Part shown: piece by piece, positions 35,546 through 45,067 of the stretch
Layout of the letters: every line of letters begins with the position of its first letter
Numbering within the stretch: the first letter of the stretch is position 1
Source of the DNA: Prevotella sp. P6B1
GTDB taxonomy: Bacteria; Bacteroidota; Bacteroidia; Bacteroidales; Bacteroidaceae
NCBI RefSeq assembly: GCF_000702825.1
Contig: NZ_JNKF01000015.1
Span: forward strand, 62,001 to 126,000
DNA: 64,000 nucleotides
Direction of reading: 5' to 3'
Notes under the pieces: model-generated
Told to the model about the DNA's origin: nothing
Database searches by the model: none
What the model saw: only the letters and a program-made list of their open reading frames with translations
Translations under genes and position numbers: made by a program

Positions 35546-36256
35546 TTAATGTTTCTGTCCTTTTTGTCCGTAGTAAGCGTTTGGACCATGTTTACGCATA
35601 TAGTGTTTTTCTATCAGCAGTGGATTCATGGTGAGGCTTGGGTTTACTGAGAAGGCTACGAAGGCCATCTTGGCACACTGCTCCATGACCTTGGCGTTAT
35701 AAACAGCGTTGTCGGGAGAAGTTCCCCATGAGAAGGGACCGTGGTTTTTAACCAATACGGCAGGTGTGTGGTCGGGATTGATCTTACGGATGTTCAGAAT
35801 CTCATCGACAATCACATTGCCGGTCTCCAACTCGTAGTTGCCTTTTACCTCAGCCTCGGTCATATCGCGGGTGCAGGGGATATCCTTGTAGAAATAGTCG
35901 GCGTGAGTAGTGCCGATGTTGGGGATATCGCGGCCGGCCTGTGCGAAAGCTGTGGCATAGGTAGAGTGGGTGTGAACCACACCCTGGATGTTGGGAAATG
36001 CCTTATATAATACCAAGTGGGTAGGGGTGTCGCTCGAGGGGTTGAGGTCGCCTTCAACAACCTTACCGCTTTCGAGGTCGACAACTACCATATCAGAAGC
36101 CTTCATAACGTCGTAGTCAACACCTGAGGGCTTGATGACAACGAGCCCTTTTTCGCGGTCGATACCTGAAACATTGCCCCAGGTAAAGATTACCAGGTTT
36201 TGCTTTACAAGGTCTAAGTTGGCCTTGAATACTTTTTCTTTTAATTCTTCTAACAT
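35546..36256 (-). CDS. araD: L-ribulose-5-phosphate 4-epimerase
   Basis: This 236-residue class II aldolase-family enzyme makes D-xylulose 5-phosphate. The zinc ligands His95 and His97 (VVHTHSTYA) and His172 (VKNHGPF), the likely proton donor Asp120 (THADYF) and Tyr229 (NAYYG) fall close to the E. coli AraD positions. The GNVSGID and KPSGVDYD phosphate-site loops are intact. It follows the Nudix regulator gene by only 5 bases. Confidence 0.97.
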   Translation of the reverse strand: MLEELKEKVFKANLDLVKQNLVIFTWGNVSGIDREKGLVVIKPSGVDYDVMKASDMVVVDLESGKVVEGDLNPSSDTPTHLVLYKAFPNIQGVVHTHSTYATAFAQAGRDIPNIGTTHADYFYKDIPCTRDMTEAEVKGNYELETGNVIVDEILNIRKINPDHTPAVLVKNHGPFSWGTSPDNAVYNAKVMEQCAKMAFVAFSVNPSLTMNPLLIEKHYMRKHGPNAYYGQKGQKH

Positions 36257-36261
36257 AGTTA

Positions 36262-36936
36262 TTACAATTTGAAATTTGAATCTTCGTTGTAAGCTTTATT
36301 ATTAAATCGGTAAAGATAAGCACCACGCTTAGAACTCTTCTTGTCGATGAGCTCCGTCTTCTCGATGAAGTCCATCTCTTTAATACGTTTGCGGAAGTTA
36401 CGTTTGTCGAGCTCGGTACCATATACAGCCTCATAGAGTCGCTGCAGCTGGGTGAGGGTGAACAGGCTGGGCAGTAAGCGGAAACCAACCGGTTCGTGTG
36501 CCATCTTTTGTTTCATCATCTTGCGTGCCTTGGCTACCATTTCATTATGGTCGGAGTAGAGTTGTGGCATCTCGTCGATGTTTACCCACTCCAGTCCGTG
36601 TTCTTTACGCAATTTGTCGTCGTAGTCATTGGCATTGATAAGGGCGTAATAGGCGATAGATACCACACGCTCACCCGGGTCGCGGTCTACATTACCGAAG
36701 GCACCTATCTGGCGCATGTAGAGATTACGAAGACCCGTGAGTTCGAAGAGGGTGCGTGAGGCTGCCTCGTCAACGCTCTCGTTGGCGGAAACGAAGCCTC
36801 CGTAGAGGCTCCATTCGCCACGTCCTGGGTCCATGTTGCGGCGACCGATCAGAATCTTCAGCTTGTTCTCATCGAAACCGAAGATGATACAGTCGACCGA
36901 CAACCAGACTTTGGAATGTTCATGATAATATGTCAT
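36262..36936 (-). CDS. araR: Nudix-related transcriptional regulator of the arabinose operon (AraR type)
   Basis: This 224-residue protein has an N-terminal Nudix fold (residues 8-140) and a C-terminal winged-helix domain (about 150-220, [35 protein letters not shown]). The Nudix box reads [20 protein letters not shown] then LTGL; two of the catalytic Glu of the REXXEE core are replaced (RTLFEL), so hydrolysis is unlikely. This matches the Nudix-type arabinose regulator known from Bacteroides. The gene lies within the operon it probably controls, between the symporter gene (13 bases) and araD (5 bases). L-arabinose as effector is inference. Confidence 0.9.
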   Translation of the reverse strand: MTYYHEHSKVWLSVDCIIFGFDENKLKILIGRRNMDPGRGEWSLYGGFVSANESVDEAASRTLFELTGLRNLYMRQIGAFGNVDRDPGERVVSIAYYALINANDYDDKLRKEHGLEWVNIDEMPQLYSDHNEMVAKARKMMKQKMAHEPVGFRLLPSLFTLTQLQRLYEAVYGTELDKRNFRKRIKEMDFIEKTELIDKKSSKRGAYLYRFNNKAYNEDSNFKL

Positions 36937-36949
36937 ATATTGCTATGAT

Positions 36950-38629
36950 TTACCAGAAATAGATGTAGAATGCTACGGTAAAGCCAAGAATAACGATGGT
37001 GTGGAATACATCCCACTTATTCCAGCTCTTGCGAGTGGCTTCAATCTGCTCGGGGGTAGAAGTTCCGAATACCAGACCCTGAATCTTCTTCTCGTCGGGA
37101 GCCTCTGTCAGCAGAGATACAACGATTACAACCAGGCAGCATACAATCAGCATGACACCGCAGAAGAACAACCAGTTGAAGTCGTAGAATACAGCCTTGA
37201 ACCAGCTGTCGGCTGCATCGGTGGCGTTGCTGTAGTAAACCTTAGCGCCCAGACGTGTCAAACCGATGATGATACCAGAGAGCAATCCCCACATACCACC
37301 CTTGGCAGATGCACGCTTCCAGCAGATACCCAGCAGGAAGGCGGCAGCGATACCAGGAGCCAGTACTGACTGTACATCCTGCAGATAGTTGTAGAGTACG
37401 TTACCTACCGAACGCATGATGGGAATCCACAGGATACCGAGAATCACGATAACTACAGTTGCAATCTGTCCGATACGAACCAGCTGCTTCTCAGGAGTCT
37501 CAGGACGCAGACGCTTCCAGAAGTCGATGGTGAACAGCATGGCTGAAGAGTTGAACAGAGATGCTAAAGAAGACATCAGGGCAGCCAGGATACCACAAAC
37601 TACCAGACCCTTAACACCTGCAGGCAGCAACTTAGCTACGAGGGTAGGGAAGGCTGCATCGGGTGTGCTCAGTACAAATACCTCACCGTTTGGCAGGGTG
37701 ATGCCTTTGGTGCTCATGGCGAAGGCAATCATACCAGGAATCAGGAACAGGAATACGGGCAGCAACTTCAGATAAGCACCGAAGATGGTACCACGACGAG
37801 CTTCCTTCTCATCCTTTCCAGAGAGTACACGCTGAACGATGTACTGGTCGGTACACCAATACCAGAAACCAATAACGGCAGAACCGATGAGGGCACCCAG
37901 CCAAGGATAGTTGGCATCGCGGTTATCGCGAATGAGTGAGGTCATCTTGTCGCCATATTCGTTAGCGTCAACAGCACCGCAAACAGCCATCATCTCGTCC
38001 CATCCGCCCAGGGCCTTGAAACCAAGTACCAGGATGATGAGTGAACCGAGCAGCAGGATAGGAGTCTGCAGAACCGAAGTGTAGAGCACGCTCTTCATAC
38101 CACCAAAGATGGTGTAGATAGCGGTGATAACTACCAGACCGATAGCTGCAATCCAGAAGAAGTCGATACCCCAGAGCTGCTCGATACCGAATACCTGCTG
38201 GAATACCAGACCACCTGCATAAACTGTTACGGCTACCTTGGTGAGCACATAAGAGATCAGTGAGATCACCGAGAGGATGGTACGGCTCTGTGTGTTGTAG
38301 CGACGCTCCAGGAACTCTGGCATGGTATAAACCATCGAACGGGTGTAGAATGGTACAAACACCCAACCTAAGATCAGGATCATCCATCCCTGAATCTCCC
38401 AGTGGGCCATAGCCATACCTGATGAAGCACCGGCACCGGCCAAGCCAATCAGGTGTTCTGAACCAATGTTTGAAGCAAAGATTGATGCACCGATGGCTAT
38501 CCATGTTGCATCCTTACCACCTAAGAAATAATCTGCTGAGTTATTGTTCTTCTGAGAAATAACCCATAATACAATGCCAATCAGTGCACAACAGAAAGCA
38601 CCGATGACAATCCAGTCTAATAATGCCAT
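36950..38629 (-). CDS. araP: SSS-family sodium:solute symporter, probable L-arabinose transporter
   Basis: This 559-residue inner-membrane protein has about 14 helices of the SGLT type. Motifs are FLGGKDATWIAIGASIFASN, IGSEHLIGLAGAG, the MPEFLERRY region, and GFWYWCTDQYIVQRVLSGK. It has an intact C-terminal hydrophobic segment. In an arabinose operon the substrate is probably L-arabinose driven by sodium. The lipoprotein mutarotase gene lies 41 bases upstream. Confidence 0.92.
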   Translation of the reverse strand: MALLDWIVIGAFCCALIGIVLWVISQKNNNSADYFLGGKDATWIAIGASIFASNIGSEHLIGLAGAGASSGMAMAHWEIQGWMILILGWVFVPFYTRSMVYTMPEFLERRYNTQSRTILSVISLISYVLTKVAVTVYAGGLVFQQVFGIEQLWGIDFFWIAAIGLVVITAIYTIFGGMKSVLYTSVLQTPILLLGSLIILVLGFKALGGWDEMMAVCGAVDANEYGDKMTSLIRDNRDANYPWLGALIGSAVIGFWYWCTDQYIVQRVLSGKDEKEARRGTIFGAYLKLLPVFLFLIPGMIAFAMSTKGITLPNGEVFVLSTPDAAFPTLVAKLLPAGVKGLVVCGILAALMSSLASLFNSSAMLFTIDFWKRLRPETPEKQLVRIGQIATVVIVILGILWIPIMRSVGNVLYNYLQDVQSVLAPGIAAAFLLGICWKRASAKGGMWGLLSGIIIGLTRLGAKVYYSNATDAADSWFKAVFYDFNWLFFCGVMLIVCCLVVIVVSLLTEAPDEKKIQGLVFGTSTPEQIEATRKSWNKWDVFHTIVILGFTVAFYIYFW

Positions 38630-38670
38630 TTTTTAATTGATTGATATTTGTTAGTAACTATAGATTCCGT

Positions 38671-39849
38671 TTATTTGATGGAGAACTTGTAGGCTGCATG
38701 ACTGAAGTATTTCTCACCAGGATTCAGTGTGGGCTGAACCCACTCTGGGTGGTTGGGAGAATCGGGATACTTCTGGCTCTCCAGACATACACTCACGTGC
38801 TTGGGGTAGGTGATACCATTCTTGCGGGGAATGTCTTTGTCGGCACCTACGCCCTGGAAGTTACCGCTGTAAACCTGTACACCTGGCTCGTTGGTAAACA
38901 TCTCCATCAGGATTCCTGTCTTGGGGCTGTAGAGGCTGGCGCATACCTGTGTGTCGTCGCCCTTACCGTCCTTATAGGTGTTCAGACAGTAGTTATGGTC
39001 GTAACCTGTAGCATTCTGAATCTGGTCGAACTGTGAGTTGATGCTATCGCCCAGAGCGTGAGGCTGACGGAAGTCCATGGGAGTACCCTCAACTGACTTA
39101 ATCTCGCCTGTGGGGATGTAAAGCTTATCGCTTGGAGTGAAATTGTCTGCATTGACATAGAGTACCATGTCGTAGCCTGGCTGTGTAAAGTCACCACTCA
39201 GATTGTAATAGTTGTGGTTGGTCTGGTTGATGATGGTTGGCTTGTCGGTCTCTGCCTCCCAAGTCATATCGAGTACGTTATCGGATGTGAGCTTGTAGGT
39301 TGTAACAGACATAATCTTGCCGGGGAATCCGTTCTCACCATCCTGGGCAACAAGTGTAAGCTTCAGAATAGAGTCGCCAATCTGCTCGGCATCAAGAACC
39401 TGATGCATCCAACCTGTATTGCCACCACCGTGCAGACTGTTAGGACCATCGTTGGTTCTGAGTTGAACCGTGTCGCCTTTCAGAATGAACTGACCGTTCT
39501 TGATACGGTTGGCATAGCGACCTACACTTGAACCGTAGTCGGAGGGTGTATTGATAGTGTCGGCATACTGGGCGATGTTGTCGAATCCGAGTACAACATC
39601 GGTTGGCTTGCCATCCTTATCTGGCACAACAAGCGAAACGATTCTACCACCATAGTTGGTGATGCATACCTCCATGCCGTTCTGATTCTTCAGCGTGTAG
39701 AGCTTCACTGGTTTTGACTGAATAGTGGTGTCGAATTTGGCTGGGTCGAGACCCGATACAGTTAGTTGAGGAGCCTGCTGGCCACTTGCGCATGAGAGCA
39801 TCAGCGCAGCTACGCCAACTCCCATCAAAGTTGCTTTGATTGTCTTCAT
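38671..39849 (-). CDS. Aldose 1-epimerase (mutarotase), lipoprotein form
   Basis: This 392-residue GalM-family protein has a lipoprotein signal (ALMLSCASG, Cys20), so it works in the periplasm or on a membrane. GalM features are YGGRIVSLVVPDKDGK, GRYANRIKNGQF, NDGPNSLHGG, the catalytic His in NQTNHNYYNLSG, YDHNY and the acid Glu in LESQKYPDSPNH. As the first gene of the arabinose operon it would convert anomers of arabinose before uptake by the symporter. It differs from the second, signal-less mutarotase at 42535. Regulation is probably by the Nudix regulator. Confidence 0.9.
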   Translation of the reverse strand: MKTIKATLMGVGVAALMLSCASGQQAPQLTVSGLDPAKFDTTIQSKPVKLYTLKNQNGMEVCITNYGGRIVSLVVPDKDGKPTDVVLGFDNIAQYADTINTPSDYGSSVGRYANRIKNGQFILKGDTVQLRTNDGPNSLHGGGNTGWMHQVLDAEQIGDSILKLTLVAQDGENGFPGKIMSVTTYKLTSDNVLDMTWEAETDKPTIINQTNHNYYNLSGDFTQPGYDMVLYVNADNFTPSDKLYIPTGEIKSVEGTPMDFRQPHALGDSINSQFDQIQNATGYDHNYCLNTYKDGKGDDTQVCASLYSPKTGILMEMFTNEPGVQVYSGNFQGVGADKDIPRKNGITYPKHVSVCLESQKYPDSPNHPEWVQPTLNPGEKYFSHAAYKFSIK

Positions 39850-39900
39850 TTTGTTACTATGTTTTAAGTTGTTGATAATTTGTTGTTATTATTTTGGGTG

Positions 39901-39932
39901 TAAAATTACAACCTTAATTTCGAATTTACAAG
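39901..39932 (-). promoter_or_regulatory. Putative promoter of the arabinose operon
   Basis: On the minus strand TAATTTTA (39908-39901) and CTTG (39932-39929) are spaced by 20 bases. Both are one step from consensus, which would suit a regulated promoter. Confidence 0.45.
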
Positions 39933-39942
39933 CTAAAATAAG

Positions 39943-39983
39943 AAAAAAAAGAGAGTAAGGTGTAGTTTTCACACCTTACTCTC
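39943..39983 (-). terminator. Strong terminator after galK
   Basis: A 13-bp perfect stem, GAGAGTAAGGTGT (39951-39963) with its complement at 39971-39983, is followed on the minus strand by eight T (39950-39943). It closes the galactose operon before the arabinose promoter. Confidence 0.88.
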
Positions 39984-40000
39984 GTTATTTAACCTTTATA

Positions 40001-40018
40001 AACACAGAATGCTGTGTT
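40001..40018. other. Second hairpin after galK
   Basis: AACACAG (40001-40007) and CTGTGTT (40012-40018) form a 7-bp stem that precedes the main terminator on the minus strand. It may help to pause polymerase. Confidence 0.5.
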
Positions 40019-40033
40019 TTTGTTGGTTCGGAG

Positions 40034-41197
40034 TTAGCAAATTCTACGTGAACCGTCGCCAATTACTACATCGTAAACTTTTGGCTCGTGTCCATACTTG
40101 GCATTGAATTTGGCCTTGGCATCGTCGATGAATTTCTTGTAGAGATCGTTGCGAACCAGGTTGATGGTACAGCCACCAAATCCACCGCCCATGATGCGGC
40201 TACCGGTAACACCGTTCTCCTTTGCCAAGTCGTTCAGATAGTCAAGCTCTTCGCAGGATACCTCGTAGTCCTTCGATAGGCCTTCGTGGGTCTGATACAT
40301 CAACTCACCTACCTTCTCATAATCGCCCTCGTTCAGCGCGTCGCAGACAGCAAGTACACGGTCCTTCTCGCCAAGAACGAACTTGGCGCGCTTGTAGTCC
40401 TCTTCGCCAACTTCTGCACGAACCTCATCAAGCTGCTCCCATGTGCAGTCGCGCAGGGTCTCGAACTTACCCTCTGGATGCTTAGCGGCAATATGCTTTA
40501 CAACATTTTCGCAGCTGTTGCGGCGATCGTTGTAGGGTGAACCTGCCAACTGGTGCTTAACAACAGAATCGAGCAATACCAGACGATAGCCATCGGGCTT
40601 GAATGGGAAGTACTCGAACTCGCGAGAACGGCAGTCGAGGCGCATCAGACAGCCAGCCTTGCCAAATACCGAGGCAAACTGGTCCATGATACCACACTTA
40701 ACACCACAGTAGTTGTGCTCGGTAGCCTGACCGGCCAGAACCATATCCCACTGCGATACCTTGTTCTCACCAAAAATATCGTTCAGACCGCAAGCAAAAC
40801 AGCTCTCCATAGCGGCTGAAGATGACATTCCTGCTCCAAGGGGCACATCGCCAGCGAAAGCAATGTTGAATCCTTTAACTGGAACGCCTAACTTTTTCAT
40901 TTCCAAGGCGATACCATAAATGTATCGGGCCCAAGATGCTTTGGGACCTGCAGGGTCGGAAAGCTTGAAGTCTACACGGTCCTTCAGGTCGATAGCATAA
41001 GCCATTACTGTATCTTCGGTATCGTTGGCACGCATCTCAGCTACGATGCCCTTGTCTACAGCACCTGGGAATACGAAACCACCATTATAATCGGTATGCT
41101 CACCAATCAGGTTGATACGTCCGGGAGATGCATATACGTTTCCTGTCTTTCCATCAAAGTGCTTGATGAAGCGGCTTCTTACAAATTCGATGTCCAT
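40034..41197 (-). CDS. galK: Galactokinase
   Basis: This 387-residue GHMP kinase phosphorylates alpha-D-galactose at C1. The galactokinase signature GRINLIGEHTDYNGG, the ATP loop PLGAGMSSSAAME, CGIMDQFASVFG with the catalytic Asp, and MGGGFGGCTINLV are all present. It is the last gene of galM-transporter-galK and follows the transporter after 26 bases. Galactose from the GH27 and GH59 enzymes would be consumed here. Confidence 0.97.
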   Translation of the reverse strand: MDIEFVRSRFIKHFDGKTGNVYASPGRINLIGEHTDYNGGFVFPGAVDKGIVAEMRANDTEDTVMAYAIDLKDRVDFKLSDPAGPKASWARYIYGIALEMKKLGVPVKGFNIAFAGDVPLGAGMSSSAAMESCFACGLNDIFGENKVSQWDMVLAGQATEHNYCGVKCGIMDQFASVFGKAGCLMRLDCRSREFEYFPFKPDGYRLVLLDSVVKHQLAGSPYNDRRNSCENVVKHIAAKHPEGKFETLRDCTWEQLDEVRAEVGEEDYKRAKFVLGEKDRVLAVCDALNEGDYEKVGELMYQTHEGLSKDYEVSCEELDYLNDLAKENGVTGSRIMGGGFGGCTINLVRNDLYKKFIDDAKAKFNAKYGHEPKVYDVVIGDGSRRIC

Positions 41198-41223
41198 AAG
41201 TTTAAAATTTTAAGGGGTTAATA

Positions 41224-42501
41224 TTAATCTACCTTAATATCCTGGTTTACGTTCTTGCAACCAACAAGGGCGTAGAACAGAATGTAGGCCAACATAGCGA
41301 TGACAAGCCAATAGCTGAAGATTGGACCAGCTGACTTGGCGATAGCCTCTTGAATGAGGGGCATTACACCACCACCAACAACCATTGTCATGAAGATACC
41401 TGAGGCAGCCTCGGTGTACTTACCCAATCCCTCAACAGAGAGGTTGAAGATACCACCCCACATGATAGAGGTACAGAGGCCGCATGCGGGAATCAGGAAT
41501 GCCTTAGCAGGTACGTCGTGTCCGCTGAATGAGATTGTTACGCTCTCGGGCATGAAGATGGCAACAACAAGAAGCAGGATGGCTACAGTACTAACTGTAG
41601 ATAGCTGCAACTTGGTAGAAACCTTGCCAGAGATAGCGCTTGAGCAGGCACGACCAATCATCATGAGAAGCCAGTAGGCGGCTGCCAGAGTTCCACCGAT
41701 GGCGGCTGCACCTTCGAAACCGAGGTCGGTCACGTAGAAGTTAAGCTCCATAGGGATTCCAATCTCGATACCTACATAGAAGAAGATAGCGATAACGCCC
41801 AGTACGCAATGGCGGAATGCCAACGGACTACGCTCGTACTTTGGTGAAACCTTGCCGAGTGTGGGCTCTGGAATCGTAACACGGCTGATGATTACGAACG
41901 AAATAGCGAATACGGCCATACCAATGAACAGCAGGGGAGCAACGTCGCTCATGCTGGTCTCTGCGGTAACAGTACCTACCAGAATTCCTGCCAACAGCGG
42001 AGTGAGCGTACCGGTCAGCGAATTCAGCGTACCTCCAACCTGAATCAGCTGGTTACCTTTGTTACCACCACCTCCAAGAAGGTTCAGCATGGGGTTTACA
42101 ACGGTGTTGAGCATGCATACGCAGAAACCGCAGACGAAAGCACCCAGCAGGTAGATAACCAGATTGAGGGCTACAGGGATGCTATCGTATGTGAATACGT
42201 AAGTACCTGCGCCTACAAGGCTAGAGAGATACTGGAAACACAAACCAACGATACCCACGATCAGAGCAATCAGGGCAGTCTTCTTGTATCCGTATTTCGT
42301 CAGCATTTTACCTGCAGGAATACCCATGAACAGGTAAGCAGCAAAGTTCATCAGGTTACCCCAAGCTTTGGCAAAAGGATATTCAAAACCCCAGATGTTT
42401 CCAAAGGGAGCACCCATGTTAGTTACAAAGCTAATCATCGCGAAGATGAAGCACATCGTGATAATGGCAATTACTTTGCCATTCTTGTTTGTTTCAGTCA
42501 T
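41224..42501 (-). CDS. MFS sugar transporter (FHS family), probable galactose/glucose permease
   Basis: This 425-residue protein has 12 predicted helices. It belongs to the fucose-galactose-glucose:proton symporter group, with MGAPFGNIWGFEYPFA, an early amphipathic loop GKMLTKYGYKKTAL, LNTVVNPMLNLLGGGG (a QVNP-type variant) and AASGIFMTMVVGGGVMP. Its place between galM and galK argues for galactose. It is a single copy, full length and typical for this family. Confidence 0.92.
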   Translation of the reverse strand: MTETNKNGKVIAIITMCFIFAMISFVTNMGAPFGNIWGFEYPFAKAWGNLMNFAAYLFMGIPAGKMLTKYGYKKTALIALIVGIVGLCFQYLSSLVGAGTYVFTYDSIPVALNLVIYLLGAFVCGFCVCMLNTVVNPMLNLLGGGGNKGNQLIQVGGTLNSLTGTLTPLLAGILVGTVTAETSMSDVAPLLFIGMAVFAISFVIISRVTIPEPTLGKVSPKYERSPLAFRHCVLGVIAIFFYVGIEIGIPMELNFYVTDLGFEGAAAIGGTLAAAYWLLMMIGRACSSAISGKVSTKLQLSTVSTVAILLLVVAIFMPESVTISFSGHDVPAKAFLIPACGLCTSIMWGGIFNLSVEGLGKYTEAASGIFMTMVVGGGVMPLIQEAIAKSAGPIFSYWLVIAMLAYILFYALVGCKNVNQDIKVD

Positions 42502-42534
42502 ATTGTTGTCTATTAATTTTTTAAGTTGGAGAGA

Positions 42535-43626
42535 TTATTCAACTACACCGAAGCGGTAAATCGTCTTCTGCTTATAGCGCTGACCAGGATTCAGTATCAC
42601 GCTTGGGAAGTATGGACGGTTTGGTGAATCGGGGAAGTGCTGAGCCTCAAAGCATACTGCTGAACGGTGGGGGAATGTGCAACCATTGGCGCCTTTGTAA
42701 CCATTCAGGAAGTTGCCGGTGTAGAGCTGAAGTCCTGGCTCGGTGGTGTAAACCTCCATGGTGCGTCCGCTCTTAGGATCGGTCAACTTAGCTGCAAACG
42801 AGAGCTCGCCCTCTTCCTGCTTGTTCAGCACGTAGTTGTGGTCGAAACCATGACCGAACTTGATTTGCTCGTTGTCGGCATCGATATCCTGTCCGAATGG
42901 CTTGGCCTTTCGGAAGTCGAATGGAGTACCCTCAACCTTCAGGATTTCACCTGTTGGGATTGCAGTTGCATCGGTTGGCAGGTAGAAGTCGGCGTTGATC
43001 TCGCAGATCTGGTCCTCGATACCTGGTGTAGGATCAGCTGTACCGCCCAATGCGAAGAAAGCGTGATGTGTGAGGTTCACGATAGTCTTCTTGTTGGTGG
43101 TAGCCAGATATTCGATTACCAACTCATTCTGATCGGTGAAAGTAAATTCTACCGTTACATCAAGCTCGCCTGTGAACCCTTCCTCACCATAAGATGAAAT
43201 ACGATGCAAGGCCAGAGAGCGTGGCCCCATCTGACGGGCATCCCATACCTTTGCATTGAAACCTACGGCACCGCCATGCAAGTGGTTGGGACCGTCGTTG
43301 AGTGCCAACTGATACTCCTTGCCGTTCAGAATGAACTGTCCTTTGCAGATACGGTTACCCCAACGACCTATCAATGTTGACAGGTAGGGCTCATTTCCGC
43401 TGGTCAACTGCTCAATGTTGTCGTGACCCTGAATAACGTTAGCTACTTTGCCATCCTTTCCAGGAACCATAATAGCACAAATGGCTCCTCCGTAGTTAGA
43501 GATGGCCACTTCAAAACCCTTACGGTTTCTAAGAATGTACAAGTCGGTTTTTTTACCGTTGATAGTGGCCTGAAAGTTTTCACGTTTCAGACCGCACAGA
43601 TTCACTGTCTCTGTAGTGTTTGCCAT
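42535..43626 (-). CDS. galM: Aldose 1-epimerase (galactose mutarotase), cytoplasmic form
   Basis: This 363-residue enzyme has no signal peptide. GalM motifs are NYGGAICAIMVPGKDGK, GRWGNRICKGQF, NDGPNHLHGG, the catalytic His in NLTHHAFFALGG, and FEAQHFPDSPNRP with the acid Glu. It produces alpha-galactose for galK. It is the first gene of the galactose operon, 33 bases ahead of the transporter gene, and has its own promoter. Confidence 0.94.
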   Translation of the reverse strand: MANTTETVNLCGLKRENFQATINGKKTDLYILRNRKGFEVAISNYGGAICAIMVPGKDGKVANVIQGHDNIEQLTSGNEPYLSTLIGRWGNRICKGQFILNGKEYQLALNDGPNHLHGGAVGFNAKVWDARQMGPRSLALHRISSYGEEGFTGELDVTVEFTFTDQNELVIEYLATTNKKTIVNLTHHAFFALGGTADPTPGIEDQICEINADFYLPTDATAIPTGEILKVEGTPFDFRKAKPFGQDIDADNEQIKFGHGFDHNYVLNKQEEGELSFAAKLTDPKSGRTMEVYTTEPGLQLYTGNFLNGYKGANGCTFPHRSAVCFEAQHFPDSPNRPYFPSVILNPGQRYKQKTIYRFGVVE

Positions 43627-43661
43627 TTCGTAATGTTTTTAGTTAAAATACTATTTTTCTG

Positions 43662-43693
43662 CAAAGTAACAGAAAAAAAATCAAAATGACAAA
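43662..43693 (-). promoter_or_regulatory. Putative promoter of galM-transporter-galK
   Basis: TTTG (43693-43690), 20 bases, then TTACTTTG (43669-43662) on the minus strand; one mismatch from TAnnTTTG. Confidence 0.5.
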
Positions 43694-43733
43694 CGTTTCT
43701 ACGAAAAAAAAGTTTTTGTTGTATTAAAAAAGC

Positions 43734-45047
43734 CTAAATACAGTTCTTTAGCAGGTCTGCTACGATGTAACTGCTACCTCCAACGAACACAAAGTCATTA
43801 TTGTCGGCTGCAGCCTTTGCTGCTTCGTAGGCAGTTTTTACATCCGGATAGCTCTCTCCGTCAAGTCCTAAACCTTGGGCGTAGAGCTTCAAAACGTTCT
43901 CTGAAACCGCTCTTTTATTGCTGGCTTTTGTAAAATAATACGTAGCATTAATCGGCAATAGTTCCATCACACCATGAATGTCCTTATCATCGACCATTCC
44001 AAATACTATGTGCATGTGGTCGCACTGGACAGACTTCAGTTGCTTGCTCAGATAGGTCCATCCTGGTACATTGTGACCTGTGTCGCAGATCGTCAATGGG
44101 GCATCGCCCACTTTCATCCAACGACCCTTCAGTCCGGTCAGGCTGCATACGTGTGCAAATCCCTGTTTTACCTCGCGGTTCTGGCAGGTTGTGTTTGCAG
44201 CGCATTTGCAGGCGTGCATATATCCTAACGCCTCCAATTGCTGTACAGCGCAGAGAATAGTGTTGGCGTTCTTCTCCTGATAGCTACCGTTTAGTTCTCC
44301 GCTTATAATACCAAAACTCTTGGTGTAGAATTCTATCCCTTTGGTGTTGATGGAAGCTGAGATAATCTGCTGACGGTCCTCAGCGAAAACAATAGGAGAT
44401 TGTTTTTCCATAGCAATAGTACTGAACACCTGACGTGTTTCAGGGGTTGTCTCACCAATCACTACGGGGACATGCTGTTTGATGATACCGGCTTTTTCCA
44501 TGGCAATCTCTTCCAGGGAGTTGCCTAAGAATTGCATGTGGTCCATGCCGATATTCGTGATGACCGACAGAATAGGGGTAATGATGTTGGTACAATCCAA
44601 GCGGCCGCCCAGACCAACCTCGATAACGGCTATATCGACATTCATGTCAGCAAAATACTTGAATGCCATAGCCGTTGTGAGTTCGAAAAAGGAAGGCTGT
44701 AAGGGGGTGAAGAAAGGTTTCTCTTTCTCGACGAAATCTACAACATAGTCCTCTGGAATGGGCTGACCGTTTACGCGGATGCGTTCGCTGAAGTCAACCA
44801 AATGGGGTGATGTGTATAGTCCCACCTTGTAACCGCACATCTGCAGAATAGCAGAAAGCGTGTGAGCACATGAGCCTTTGCCGTTGGTTCCCGCCACGTG
44901 AATGGTGAGATACTTCTTATGGGGATGGCCGAAATGCTCATCAAGTGCATGACTGTTTTCGAGCCCTTCCTTATAGCCCCCTGCGCCTTGACGCTCAAAC
45001 ATGGGCAACTGGCTATACAGGTATTCACACGTTTCCTGATATGTCAT
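43734..45047 (-). CDS. folC: Bifunctional folylpolyglutamate synthase/dihydrofolate synthase
   Basis: This 437-residue Mur-ligase-like enzyme adds glutamate to folates. The P-loop HVAGTNGKGSCAHTL, the LYTSPHLVDFSERIRVNG motif, ELTTAMAFKYF, IEVGLGGRLDCTN and the C-terminal ICDTGHNVPGW define the family. It starts 20 bases after dnaJ and probably belongs to the same transcript. Its length is normal. There is no sign of damage. Confidence 0.95.
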   Translation of the reverse strand: MTYQETCEYLYSQLPMFERQGAGGYKEGLENSHALDEHFGHPHKKYLTIHVAGTNGKGSCAHTLSAILQMCGYKVGLYTSPHLVDFSERIRVNGQPIPEDYVVDFVEKEKPFFTPLQPSFFELTTAMAFKYFADMNVDIAVIEVGLGGRLDCTNIITPILSVITNIGMDHMQFLGNSLEEIAMEKAGIIKQHVPVVIGETTPETRQVFSTIAMEKQSPIVFAEDRQQIISASINTKGIEFYTKSFGIISGELNGSYQEKNANTILCAVQQLEALGYMHACKCAANTTCQNREVKQGFAHVCSLTGLKGRWMKVGDAPLTICDTGHNVPGWTYLSKQLKSVQCDHMHIVFGMVDDKDIHGVMELLPINATYYFTKASNKRAVSENVLKLYAQGLGLDGESYPDVKTAYEAAKAAADNNDFVFVGGSSYIVADLLKNCI

Positions 45048-45067
45048 AGCTATACCTTATTAATATA

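Noticed and set aside
36262..36936. Active Nudix hydrolase
   Set aside because: Key Glu residues of the Nudix box are missing and a winged-helix domain follows in an arabinose operon, so a regulator is the better reading.
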